Assembly: GCA_905235345.1 (NCBI GenBank)
Contig: CAJOLO010000081.1
Coordinates: 1-6,585, forward strand
DNA length: 6,585 bases
From: an uncultured Lachnospiraceae bacterium
GTDB taxonomy: Bacteria; Bacillota; Clostridia; Lachnospirales; Lachnospiraceae
Direction of reading: 5' to 3'
Numbering within the stretch: the stretch's first letter is position 1; each line of letters opens with the position of its first letter. The notes under the pieces are model-generated. The model saw only the letters and a list, made by a program, of their open reading frames with translations, was not told where the DNA came from and ran no database searches. Shown here in pieces: positions 1-5,870 of the stretch. Both the position numbers and the translations under genes were made by a program.

Positions 1-14
1 GCATTGTTTGTCAT
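1..14 (-). CDS. 5' end of a divergent gene, product unknown (partial)
   Basis: On the minus strand an ATG at 14-12 opens a frame reading Met-Thr-Asn-Asn before the window ends, so nothing can be said about function. The start is supported by the sequence before it: the minus strand reads GAGGTGAT at 26-19, a long match to the anti-Shine-Dalgarno end of 16S rRNA, with its GAGG core eight bases from the ATG. A good minus-strand promoter lies at 46-74, which would give a leader of only about 25 bases. The gene diverges from the hydrolase operon, so the roughly 100 bp between the two promoters could carry shared control. Four codons are weak evidence by themselves; the call rests on the ribosome binding site and promoter. 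Confidence 0.5.
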
Positions 15-45
15 GGATATCACCTCATAAGCTTTGTCGGTTGTT

Positions 46-74
46 AGTATATCAAAAAACAGAGGTGTGCTCAA
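46..74 (-). promoter_or_regulatory. Sigma-70-type promoter of the divergent gene
   Basis: Read on the minus strand, TTGAGC (74-69) and TATACT (51-46) are separated by exactly 17 bp, close to the housekeeping consensus TTGACA-17-TATAAT. The predicted start of transcription is near position 39, just upstream of the ribosome binding site at 26-19. A short inverted repeat, TGTGC at 66-70 and GCACA at 85-89, overlaps the -35 side and could be an operator, but the arms are only five bases. Confidence 0.6.
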
Positions 75-114
75 TAACAGAATTGCACAGGATTGGTTTT
101 TGGAGAATTCCCAA

Positions 115-176
115 TCTTGACAAAATCTTGACCTTTTCTTGTCAGTAATCTTGACGTTCACATGTTTTAATATATC
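115..176 (+). promoter_or_regulatory. Four-repeat operator and promoter of the hydrolase-regulator operon
   Basis: Direct repeats TCTTGAC (115-121), TCTTGAC (126-132), TCTTGTC (137-143) and TCTTGAC (149-155) start 11, 11 and 12 bp apart, on one face of the helix, as expected for tandem OmpR-family regulator sites. The TCT-N8-TCT spacing matches what is known of NisR-controlled promoters. A TTTAAT box (166-171) starts 17 bp after the last repeat and is the likely -10 of an activator-dependent promoter. An alternative is that TTGACG (151-156) is a -35, with a weak TATCTG (173-178) 16 bp later. The same arrangement, base for base in spacing, recurs at 2296-2356. I infer that the regulator encoded at 1624-2301 binds here. 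Confidence 0.75.
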
Positions 177-206
177 TGTAAACAGAATTAAAGCAGGTTT
201 GCATAG

Positions 207-266
207 CTATCTGCGGCAACCGTATGAGGGAAGCAGCAGATGATTTCAAAGGTCTGTGTACAGACC
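207..266 (+). other. Structured 5' leader of the hydrolase mRNA (two hairpins)
   Basis: The transcript from the promoter at 115-176 would have a leader of over 100 bases. In it, ATCTGC (209-214) can pair with GCAGAT (236-241), and GGTCTG (251-256) pairs perfectly with CAGACC (261-266) across the loop TGTA. The second hairpin ends about 14 bases before the ribosome binding site AAGGA (281-285). It has no U-run, so it is not a terminator. It could affect translation or RNA stability. No convincing separate leader peptide is visible, because the ATG at 224 is in frame with the hydrolase and lacks a ribosome binding site. Function unproven. Confidence 0.3.
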
Positions 267-292
267 ACAATATGCACGGAAAGGAAATTGAC

Positions 293-1624
293 ATGAAAAA
301 GACAAGAACAGAAGGAAGATTACTTAAAACCATACCGGCACTCATGATTGGCTTGACGATCGCATTTGTGGCAGGAAGCCTTGTGTATATTAATTTAGGC
401 AGATTCACTTCGAGACGCAGTATAGACGGATTAGAGGAGACAGCGGGAAAGGTAGCCGATATCACGATCCCGGAAAATACCAGAGTATATGCTCTGGGAG
501 AAGCGACCCACGGAAATGCTGAGTTTCAGGAACTAAAGCTTTCCGTATTCAAAAAGCTGGTTGAGGAAGATAACTATAAGGTGTTTGGCATCGAGGAGTG
601 CTTTGGCCCCGGACTTAAGATTGATATGTATATTCAGGGGCGATTGGAAGGTGTGACCAGTGAAGATCTTGTAAAAGAAATGGGATGTACTATTTATCAT
701 ACATCAGATATTGCTGCTGTCATTGATTATATGAAAGAGTATAATACTAATGTTGCTGATGAGGAAAAGCTTCATTTCTATGGCTTTGATATGCAGGGGC
801 TTTCAGGCTACGAGATAGATTTTCTTGCGGATACGGTGGAGCGGCTCACGGAGGGTTCCAATCTGAGAGATGAGATGTTAGGATATGTGGAGGCTGTCAG
901 AGCCATAAAAGCAGATGATTTTAAGGTGACCCGTGACAATAAGGAAACACTTTTGTCAGAATACAATAGCCTGAAGGATTTTCTGACAGAGCAGAATACG
1001 GATGATGACTATGACATTAATATGTCCATTCACACATTGGATATTGCCATCGGACTGATGATATATTATGATAAGGAAGTTGAATATGCAGATAAATACA
1101 ATTTCAGAGATCGTACAATGGCAGAAAATGTGAAATGGTACGATGAAATACTGGAGAGAAAGGGACAGAGGGGAATACTGGTAACGGCACATAACGGACA
1201 TGTGGCATGCTATGCGGATGATGAACAGGTGACATTTGGAGGGAATCTGAGAAAGCTGTACAAGGATCAGCTATATATTGTAGGAACGGAATATTATTAT
1301 ACGGTTGATAATATCAACGATCATTCTTATTATTCTTATGAATATACCAGAAGAAATCATAAATTCTGTTCAACGGATGTTGTGGCATATCAGGCTAAAA
1401 ACTATGATGACGGAGCTTTTTTCCTGGATTATGATAAGGTATCAGAGAACACGGAATTATATGATATCATTTCCAATCCGAATATCGTCGGAGGAGTGGG
1501 AGAAGGCTACATGCCGGATAATGATTTTTGCCAGGATAATCAGAGAGACAAGATGGTAATGAAGGATTGTTATGACGGTGTGGTTTATTATTACAGTGTG
1601 AACCCTATTGAGGTACTTGATTGA
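293..1624 (+). CDS. Membrane-anchored erythromycin esterase family hydrolase
   Basis: This 443-residue protein belongs to the erythromycin esterase family (Ere type), whose known members hydrolyse the macrolactone ring of macrolides. Family landmarks are visible: GEATHG at residues 69-74 with Glu70 and the presumed catalytic His73, an acidic pair at 101-102, YGFDMQ at 163-168, RDRTMAEN at 272-279, and AHNGH at 299-303 with two further active-site-type histidines. All expected histidines and acids are present, so an active enzyme is likely. Unlike classical cytosolic Ere proteins it starts with five basic residues and a hydrophobic segment (about 13-35) without a clear cleavage site, which predicts an N-terminal anchor with the catalytic domain outside. 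I chose the ATG at 293 because AAGGA lies seven bases before it; the in-frame ATGs at 224 and 272 have no ribosome binding site. Its stop overlaps the regulator's start by one base. The substrate need not be a macrolide; a peptide or depsipeptide antimicrobial is possible. Confidence 0.85.
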   Translation: MKKTRTEGRLLKTIPALMIGLTIAFVAGSLVYINLGRFTSRRSIDGLEETAGKVADITIPENTRVYALGEATHGNAEFQELKLSVFKKLVEEDNYKVFGIEECFGPGLKIDMYIQGRLEGVTSEDLVKEMGCTIYHTSDIAAVIDYMKEYNTNVADEEKLHFYGFDMQGLSGYEIDFLADTVERLTEGSNLRDEMLGYVEAVRAIKADDFKVTRDNKETLLSEYNSLKDFLTEQNTDDDYDINMSIHTLDIAIGLMIYYDKEVEYADKYNFRDRTMAENVKWYDEILERKGQRGILVTAHNGHVACYADDEQVTFGGNLRKLYKDQLYIVGTEYYYTVDNINDHSYYSYEYTRRNHKFCSTDVVAYQAKNYDDGAFFLDYDKVSENTELYDIISNPNIVGGVGEGYMPDNDFCQDNQRDKMVMKDCYDGVVYYYSVNPIEVLD

Positions 1625-2301
1625 TGAAAAGAACGATTATGATAATTGATGATGATGTGCATATAGGAAATATGCTGGAAGAAACCCTCAGATTGGAAGG
1701 GTATGATGTTTTGCGGGCATATTCGGGAACGGAAGCACTGATGGTACTAAAAGATCAGAAGCCGGATCTCATACTTTTGGATCTGATGCTGCCGGGAATT
1801 TCCGGAGAAGAATTGCTTGCTGAGATAGAAAATATCCCCGTGATAGTGGTCAGCGCAAAGACCATGGTTGATACAAAGGTGCAGATGTTAATGGACGGAG
1901 CTGCAGACTATGTGACCAAGCCCTTTGAGATCAATGAGCTGTTAGCGAGAATCGTGGTGCAGCTCAGGAAAACTGAGCAGACAACTGTACCTGCCTGTGG
2001 TGAAAATATCATTTCGGCAGGAGGAGTCTTATTGGATATGGATCTGCGGACGGCTGAGATAGATGGAGAAAAAATCCCTCTTACCAGGACGGAATGTGCC
2101 ATTCTCAAGATACTCATGCAAAATGAAGGACTTCCCATCGGTAGAAATACCATATTGGACAGAATCTGCATGGATACCCCCGATTGCACGGAGAGATCTT
2201 TGAAACAACATATCAGCAATATCAGAAAAAAATTACAGGCTGTAAGCGGAGTGGACTATATAGAAGCGATATACGGAATCGGTTTCAAGTTTCAATCTTG
2301 A
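1624..2301 (+). CDS. OmpR-family response regulator
   Basis: A 225-residue two-domain DNA-binding response regulator of normal family length. The receiver domain (about 3-115) shows the acidic pocket Asp9-Asp11, the phosphoacceptor Asp53 in LLDLMLPG, Ser77 and the invariant Lys99 in VTKPFE. The C-terminal winged helix (about 130-224) contains LTRTECAIL, the recognition-helix stretch around SLKQHISNIRKKL, and the wing motif YGIGFKF. The start at 1624 (TGATG overlap with the hydrolase stop) has GAGGT nine bases upstream; a TTG at 1621 would add only one residue. The cognate kinase is very probably the one at 4875-5759, transcribed after the exporter genes. The direct-repeat elements at 115-155 and 2296-2336 are its expected targets, making it autoregulatory; the second element begins within this gene's stop codon. 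Layout resembles LanR-type regulators of lantibiotic systems, but the ligand is unknown. Confidence 0.93.
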   Translation: MKRTIMIIDDDVHIGNMLEETLRLEGYDVLRAYSGTEALMVLKDQKPDLILLDLMLPGISGEELLAEIENIPVIVVSAKTMVDTKVQMLMDGAADYVTKPFEINELLARIVVQLRKTEQTTVPACGENIISAGGVLLDMDLRTAEIDGEKIPLTRTECAILKILMQNEGLPIGRNTILDRICMDTPDCTERSLKQHISNIRKKLQAVSGVDYIEAIYGIGFKFQS

Positions 2302-2357
2302 CAGTTTCTTGACGATTTCCTGTCCGGTTTCTTGACCATCCGGTGGTTTAATGTATA
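2296..2357 (+). promoter_or_regulatory. Four-repeat operator and internal promoter of the exporter-kinase operon
   Basis: Repeats TCTTGAC (2296-2302), TCTTGAC (2307-2313), TCCTGTC (2318-2324) and TCTTGAC (2330-2336) have starts 11, 11 and 12 bp apart, identical to the element at 115-155, including the TGTC deviation in the third repeat. TTTAAT (2347-2352) again starts 17 bp after the last repeat and is the likely -10. TATACA (2354-2359), 16 bp after TTGACC (2332-2337), is the alternative. The first repeat contains the TGA stop of the regulator gene. No terminator lies between the operons, so transcription from the first promoter may also read through. Confidence 0.78.
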
Positions 2358-2389
2358 CATAAAGAAATTGAAAGGTTAGGTTATAAAAA

Positions 2390-3304
2390 ATGGAGTATGT
2401 TGTTAGAATCCAAAATCTCAATAAGGTATATGGAAAATTTCAGGCACTGAATGATTTCAGTATGAATATACCAAAGGGATCGATTTATGGATTTGTCGGA
2501 AAAAACGGTGCCGGTAAGACGACCACGATCAGAATACTTACGGGACTTCAAAAGCAGACAAAAGGAGAAGTTGAGATATTTTCAATAGGCAACGATGATA
2601 AGAAGATAACAAGTGCCCGCAGCAGAATGGGAGCGGTTGTTGAAAGCCCTGCATTGTATATGGGCATGACTGCAAGAGATAATCTGAAGCAGCAATATAT
2701 AGCAATGGGCCTTCCGAGTTATGAAGGCATAGATGAACTGCTGGAATTGGTGGGACTTGCGGACACAGGAAAGAAAAAGGTGAAGAATTTTTCATTGGGA
2801 ATGAGACAAAGGCTGGGAATTGCCGTTGCACTTTGCGGAAATCCGGATTTCCTTATACTGGATGAGCCCATCAATGGTCTGGATCCCCAGGGAATCATAG
2901 AGATCAGAGAGCTTATCTTGAAACTGAACAAGGAAAGAGGAATGACAATACTGATCTCCAGTCATATCCTGGATGAACTGTCCAAGCTGGCTACGAATTA
3001 CGGATTTATCGATAATGGTCATATGGTCAGGGAAATGAGTGCCGAGGAGTTGGAAAATGTGTGCAGAAAATGTACCAGAATGACAGTAGACGATACCAAA
3101 GTCCTGTCATACATCATGGATAACCTGGGCGTGGAATACAAAATCATAGATGATAAGACTGCCGATGTTTATACCCAACTGGTCTTTTCTGACATTGCTG
3201 CGGAATTTGCCAAGCATGATTGCAATATTATATCCATGCAGGAGGTTGATGAGAGTCTGGAGAGCTTCTACCTGTCTCTTTTGGGAGGAAACGACAATGT
3301 ATAG
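2390..3304 (+). CDS. ABC exporter ATPase, BcrA/LanF type
   Basis: A 304-residue ATPase that would power the two permeases encoded directly downstream. The nucleotide-binding domain shows Walker A GKNGAGKTT at 37-45, the signature SLGMRQ at 135-140, Walker B FLILDEP at 154-160, the D-loop Asp165 and the switch histidine His192 in ISSH. At the Q-loop position there is Glu85 (VVESPALY) rather than Gln; an E-loop is known from LanF immunity ATPases such as NukF. The C-terminal extension (about 225-304) is typical of the bacitracin/lantibiotic exporter branch. The ribosome binding site is poor: TAGG ends nine bases and AAAGG fourteen bases before the ATG. Expression is expected from the repeat-controlled promoter at 2296-2357. 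The last eight bases overlap the first permease gene, suggesting translational coupling. Likely role: exporting or removing an antimicrobial from the membrane; the substrate is not deducible. Confidence 0.92.
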   Translation: MEYVVRIQNLNKVYGKFQALNDFSMNIPKGSIYGFVGKNGAGKTTTIRILTGLQKQTKGEVEIFSIGNDDKKITSARSRMGAVVESPALYMGMTARDNLKQQYIAMGLPSYEGIDELLELVGLADTGKKKVKNFSLGMRQRLGIAVALCGNPDFLILDEPINGLDPQGIIEIRELILKLNKERGMTILISSHILDELSKLATNYGFIDNGHMVREMSAEELENVCRKCTRMTVDDTKVLSYIMDNLGVEYKIIDDKTADVYTQLVFSDIAAEFAKHDCNIISMQEVDESLESFYLSLLGGNDNV

Positions 3305-4058
3305 ACTGATGGTTTCGGATTTCATTCGGTTGTTCAGGGATAAAAAGATTATTGCGGCGTCATTTCTCTATTTCTTTTTGGCAGATCTTCTGGAGACTAT
3401 AATATGTAATGTTGGTACATCCCTGGATGTCGACTTTTATGCGGACGGACTGATCACGGACAGAGGAACTATAATACCTTTTATTCTTGCTATATTTACC
3501 GGCCTGTTTGTGTACACCGATTTCCGAGAGGGAACAATTAGAAACAAAGTGATAGCAGGAGCAAAGAGATGGGAAATAGTCGGTTCCATGGTTGTTGTTT
3601 CCGCTGTATTCGCCACATATCTGTGTGCTGTAAAACACGTATTGGGGCTGCTTTTCGGCTCCTTTTATAAAGCAGGGTTTTCGGATACACCCGGTAATCT
3701 GCTCACATATACAATGATACATACAGGCAGTGCGGTGGCTATCGCAACACTGTTTACAGTGATCACCTATCTGCTGGGAACTAATATTGTGGGAGCTTTT
3801 TTGCCTATAGCACTTTGTGTATTGAGTGGTGTCGCTACTATGATCATAACCAATGATCTCTTTCCGGAGAACGGTAATTGCAGATTGTCGCCGGAGACAT
3901 ACCGCATTTACAATTTTATTGATTCGTATTTACCCTTCACCTATCTGGATGGTATGCCAAGACACGGAATAACGGAATTTTACATCTCTATCGGCGCTAC
4001 CATTTTTATTTCGCTGGTGATCGGACTGATAATATTTAACAGAAAGGATTTAAAATAA
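3297..4058 (+). CDS. ABC-2 type permease subunit, first of a pair (LanE/LanG-like)
   Basis: A 253-residue membrane protein with about six hydrophobic segments (roughly 18-38, 58-74, 96-118, 142-162, 165-186 and 228-248), the usual layout for permeases of bacitracin/lantibiotic exporters. After the second segment it carries DFREGTIRNKVIAG (75-88), which matches EYRNGVIRNKIIMG in the next gene, so the two permeases are paralogues and probably form a heterodimer with the ATPase. I chose the ATG at 3297 because GGGAGGAA (3283-3290) is ideally placed and because it overlaps the ATPase stop by eight bases; the longer open frame from 3150 runs through the ATPase gene and has no support. A larger loop near 187-215, with many charged and polar residues, separates segments five and six. 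The protein ends in RKDLK, like its partner. Confidence 0.88.
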   Translation: MYRLMVSDFIRLFRDKKIIAASFLYFFLADLLETIICNVGTSLDVDFYADGLITDRGTIIPFILAIFTGLFVYTDFREGTIRNKVIAGAKRWEIVGSMVVVSAVFATYLCAVKHVLGLLFGSFYKAGFSDTPGNLLTYTMIHTGSAVAIATLFTVITYLLGTNIVGAFLPIALCVLSGVATMIITNDLFPENGNCRLSPETYRIYNFIDSYLPFTYLDGMPRHGITEFYISIGATIFISLVIGLIIFNRKDLK

Positions 4059-4059
4059 A

Positions 4060-4821
4060 ATGGAAAAATTAGTAAAGGCTAACATTGTCAGGTTGTTCAA
4101 GAATAAGTTTTTATATGTATGTTTTATCATTGCAGTGTGCACAACCTTTATCGTTACCAAGGGCGATATGGAGATAATAAAGCTTCACAGCCTGACTCAG
4201 AGTAATTGCATGATGGTGGTCAGCGGAGCGATTTTCGGATTTTTGTCAATATTCGTACCTATATTTGAAGGGGTTGAATACAGGAATGGAGTTATCAGAA
4301 ATAAAATCATCATGGGGTACTCACAAAAGGAAGTTTATTTCGCTCATTTGATAGTAAATGCAGTAACCATACTTGCCATAGAATTGCTCTGGTTTATTGC
4401 AGGCGTGGCATCAGGGGCAAAGCCCGGTGCGGAGCTGCTTGTTGGTGCACTGTCTCTGTTTTTCTCATGCATGGCCTATGCGGCGTTAGTTACTTTTGTA
4501 TTGATGAGATCACGAAATACTGTTGTAACCATAATTATATCGTCGATTCTGTTTTATGTTTCACTTATGGCATGTCTCATGACTAATTTCATAGCAACCC
4601 ATGTAACCGGAGGACTGAAATCAGTATCGGTTCTTTTGGAAAACGTCAATCCTGTAGGACAATGGTTTACCCATACCATCATGTGTAATGACTATTATGC
4701 GGGGGCAGGAAACGAGCTCATCAGTTACGGTATAGTACCACAGCTTGTCTTAGCAGTATTGGTGATAGCTTTATTTACTGTGCTGGGAACCTTCAAGATT
4801 GAGAACAGAAATCTTAAGTAA
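4060..4821 (+). CDS. ABC-2 type permease subunit, second of a pair (LanE/LanG-like)
   Basis: Also 253 residues, with hydrophobic segments at about 17-33, 51-69, 95-117, 126-148, 153-175 and 225-245. The motif EYRNGVIRNKIIMG (73-86) and the C-terminal ENRNLK echo the preceding permease, although the rest has diverged, so this is an old duplication rather than a recent copy. One base separates it from the upstream stop; the ribosome binding site AAAGGA (4043-4048) lies within the end of that gene, about eleven bases before the ATG. With the ATPase it makes a complete ATPase-permease-permease exporter, the LanFEG arrangement, which protects cells by expelling lantibiotics from the membrane. BcrAB-type bacitracin exporters have one permease, so the two-permease form favours the LanFEG comparison. 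I do not assign LanE or LanG specifically. Confidence 0.87.
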   Translation: MEKLVKANIVRLFKNKFLYVCFIIAVCTTFIVTKGDMEIIKLHSLTQSNCMMVVSGAIFGFLSIFVPIFEGVEYRNGVIRNKIIMGYSQKEVYFAHLIVNAVTILAIELLWFIAGVASGAKPGAELLVGALSLFFSCMAYAALVTFVLMRSRNTVVTIIISSILFYVSLMACLMTNFIATHVTGGLKSVSVLLENVNPVGQWFTHTIMCNDYYAGAGNELISYGIVPQLVLAVLVIALFTVLGTFKIENRNLK

Positions 4822-4844
4822 CGGGTGTGGTGGAATTACACCTG
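4822..4844 (+). other. Intercistronic hairpin between permease and kinase genes
   Basis: CGGGTGT (4822-4828) can pair with ACACCTG (4838-4844), seven pairs including one G-T, around a nine-base loop. It begins right after the permease stop and has no T-run, so it is not a rho-independent terminator. It could protect the upstream mRNA end or set a lower level for the kinase. This 53-bp gap is the only sizeable one within the exporter-kinase operon. Confidence 0.35.
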
Positions 4845-4874
4845 TAGCGTTCTTGAAATAACGGAGGTAGAAGG

Positions 4875-5759
4875 ATGACGCAGGCACTTATAATAAGCAT
4901 ATGTATAATAGCGGTTCTGATATGCAAGATTCTCGCAATGAAAAAATCTGCGAGGGAAATAGAGGAGCAGTTTCGGGAACGGGTGGAGCAATGCTCGAAT
5001 TCCACAATCAGGATATCTTCCATGGATAGGGACATGAGATCTCTTGCCATGGGGATAAATGAAACAATGCAGATGATGCTTTTTGCATACCATAAATATA
5101 ATGAGGGTGATGCGGAGATGAAAGCGGCTGTTACTAATATTGCACATGATATTAGGACACCGCTTACTTCTATTTGCGGATATTTGAGCCTCATGGACAG
5201 GCTGGAGAAGTCCCCGGAGATGGAAAGATATCTTGATATTGTGGAGGACAGGGCTCTTTTTATGAAAAAGCTGACAGAAGAATTGTTTGATTATTCCGTG
5301 ATTTTCAGCTCGGATGAAGTCGCTCCTATGGAGCCGGCATTTATCAACAGGATACTTGAAGATACCATTATGAATTATTATGCCGCCCTTACCGAAAAAG
5401 GAATTACTCCAATCGTCAATATAACCGAAAACAAGATAGAGAGAATGGTCAACATACCGCATCTGGAGAGAGTTTTTTCCAATCTGATCAGCAATGCCCT
5501 GAAATACAGTGACGGCGATCTGGTGATTACTCTGGCCGATGATGGTACAATAACCTTTAGCAATGAGGCAAAGGGACTGACAAATGTACAATTGGAAAAA
5601 CTCTTTAACAGATTTTTTACGGTACAGACAGCACGCAATTCAACAGGTCTGGGACTGTCTATTGCCAAGAAATATGTGGAGGAAATGGGAGGCGTGATAG
5701 AGGCGGGATATGCCGACAACAGGCTCTCTATAAATATAGATTTACCAGCTCATAATTAG
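4875..5759 (+). CDS. Sensor histidine kinase, LanK-like, without an external sensor domain
   Basis: A 294-residue membrane-bound kinase expected to phosphorylate the regulator encoded at 1624-2301. Only one hydrophobic segment is present (about 5-22), preceded by three residues, so nothing is exposed outside. A charged helical linker (about 24-80) leads to the dimerisation box NIAHDIRTPL with phosphoacceptor His91. The ATPase domain shows the N-box with Asn203 and Asn207, a reduced D-box DDGTITFSN (222-230) lacking the usual GxG, and the G-box STGLGLS (256-262) preceded by NRFFTVQTARN. This reduced form is typical of LanK-type kinases. The start has GGAGG (4863-4867) seven bases upstream, and an in-frame TGA at 4854-4856 excludes a longer N-terminus. 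Signal input probably comes from the membrane, the exporter or another partner. It is the last gene before the terminator at 5797-5824. Confidence 0.92.
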   Translation: MTQALIISICIIAVLICKILAMKKSAREIEEQFRERVEQCSNSTIRISSMDRDMRSLAMGINETMQMMLFAYHKYNEGDAEMKAAVTNIAHDIRTPLTSICGYLSLMDRLEKSPEMERYLDIVEDRALFMKKLTEELFDYSVIFSSDEVAPMEPAFINRILEDTIMNYYAALTEKGITPIVNITENKIERMVNIPHLERVFSNLISNALKYSDGDLVITLADDGTITFSNEAKGLTNVQLEKLFNRFFTVQTARNSTGLGLSIAKKYVEEMGGVIEAGYADNRLSINIDLPAHN

Positions 5760-5796
5760 TAATACGCATTTCTATTCCCGGTTAGTTGTACTCTTT

Positions 5797-5824
5797 AAAT
5801 CCGTCTTACATGGCGGATTTTTTT
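5797..5824 (+). terminator. Rho-independent terminator of the exporter-kinase operon
   Basis: AAATCCGTC (5797-5805) pairs with GGCGGATTT (5812-5820), nine pairs with one T-G, around the loop TTACAT. The stem runs straight into seven Ts (5818-5824), with six more after a single A. It lies 37 bases after the kinase stop. Confidence 0.9.
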
Positions 5825-5831
5825 ATTTTTT

Positions 5832-5869
5832 AAAAATTTTTTGAAAATTTTTTGAAAAAATTTTTAAAA
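5832..5869. other. Helically phased A/T tracts (predicted curved DNA)
   Basis: Three AnTn blocks follow one another: A5T6 (5832-5842), A4T6 (5844-5853) and A6T5A4 (5855-5869). They are separated by single Gs, with starts 12 and 11 bp apart. A-tracts of this kind repeated once per helical turn are known to bend DNA. The block lies between the terminator and an 18-bp palindrome, upstream of the Ig-like protein gene, and could act as a promoter-enhancing or protein-binding region. It codes for nothing. Confidence 0.55.
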
Positions 5870-5870
5870 G

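Noticed and set aside
66..89. TGTGC/GCACA inverted repeat as an independent operator
   Set aside because: Five-base arms separated by 14 bases arise easily by chance, so I mention it only as part of the divergent promoter region.
224..292. Longer start of the hydrolase at 224 or 272
   Set aside because: Neither ATG has a Shine-Dalgarno match, and the added residues are hydrophilic and precede the basic start of the membrane anchor. The ATG at 293 has AAGGA seven bases upstream.
142..465. 107-codon minus-strand frame across the first operator and the hydrolase start
   Set aside because: It lies antisense to a well-supported promoter, leader and signal anchor; no ribosome binding site was seen before its start.
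3150..3296. N-terminal extension of the first permease
   Set aside because: It runs through the ATPase gene in another frame; the ATG at 3297 has GGGAGGAA in the right place and gives a normal permease N-terminus.
4836..5591. 251-codon minus-strand frame opposite the kinase gene
   Set aside because: The composition is rich in His, Cys and Ile without domain structure, and it runs antisense to a kinase with all catalytic boxes intact.
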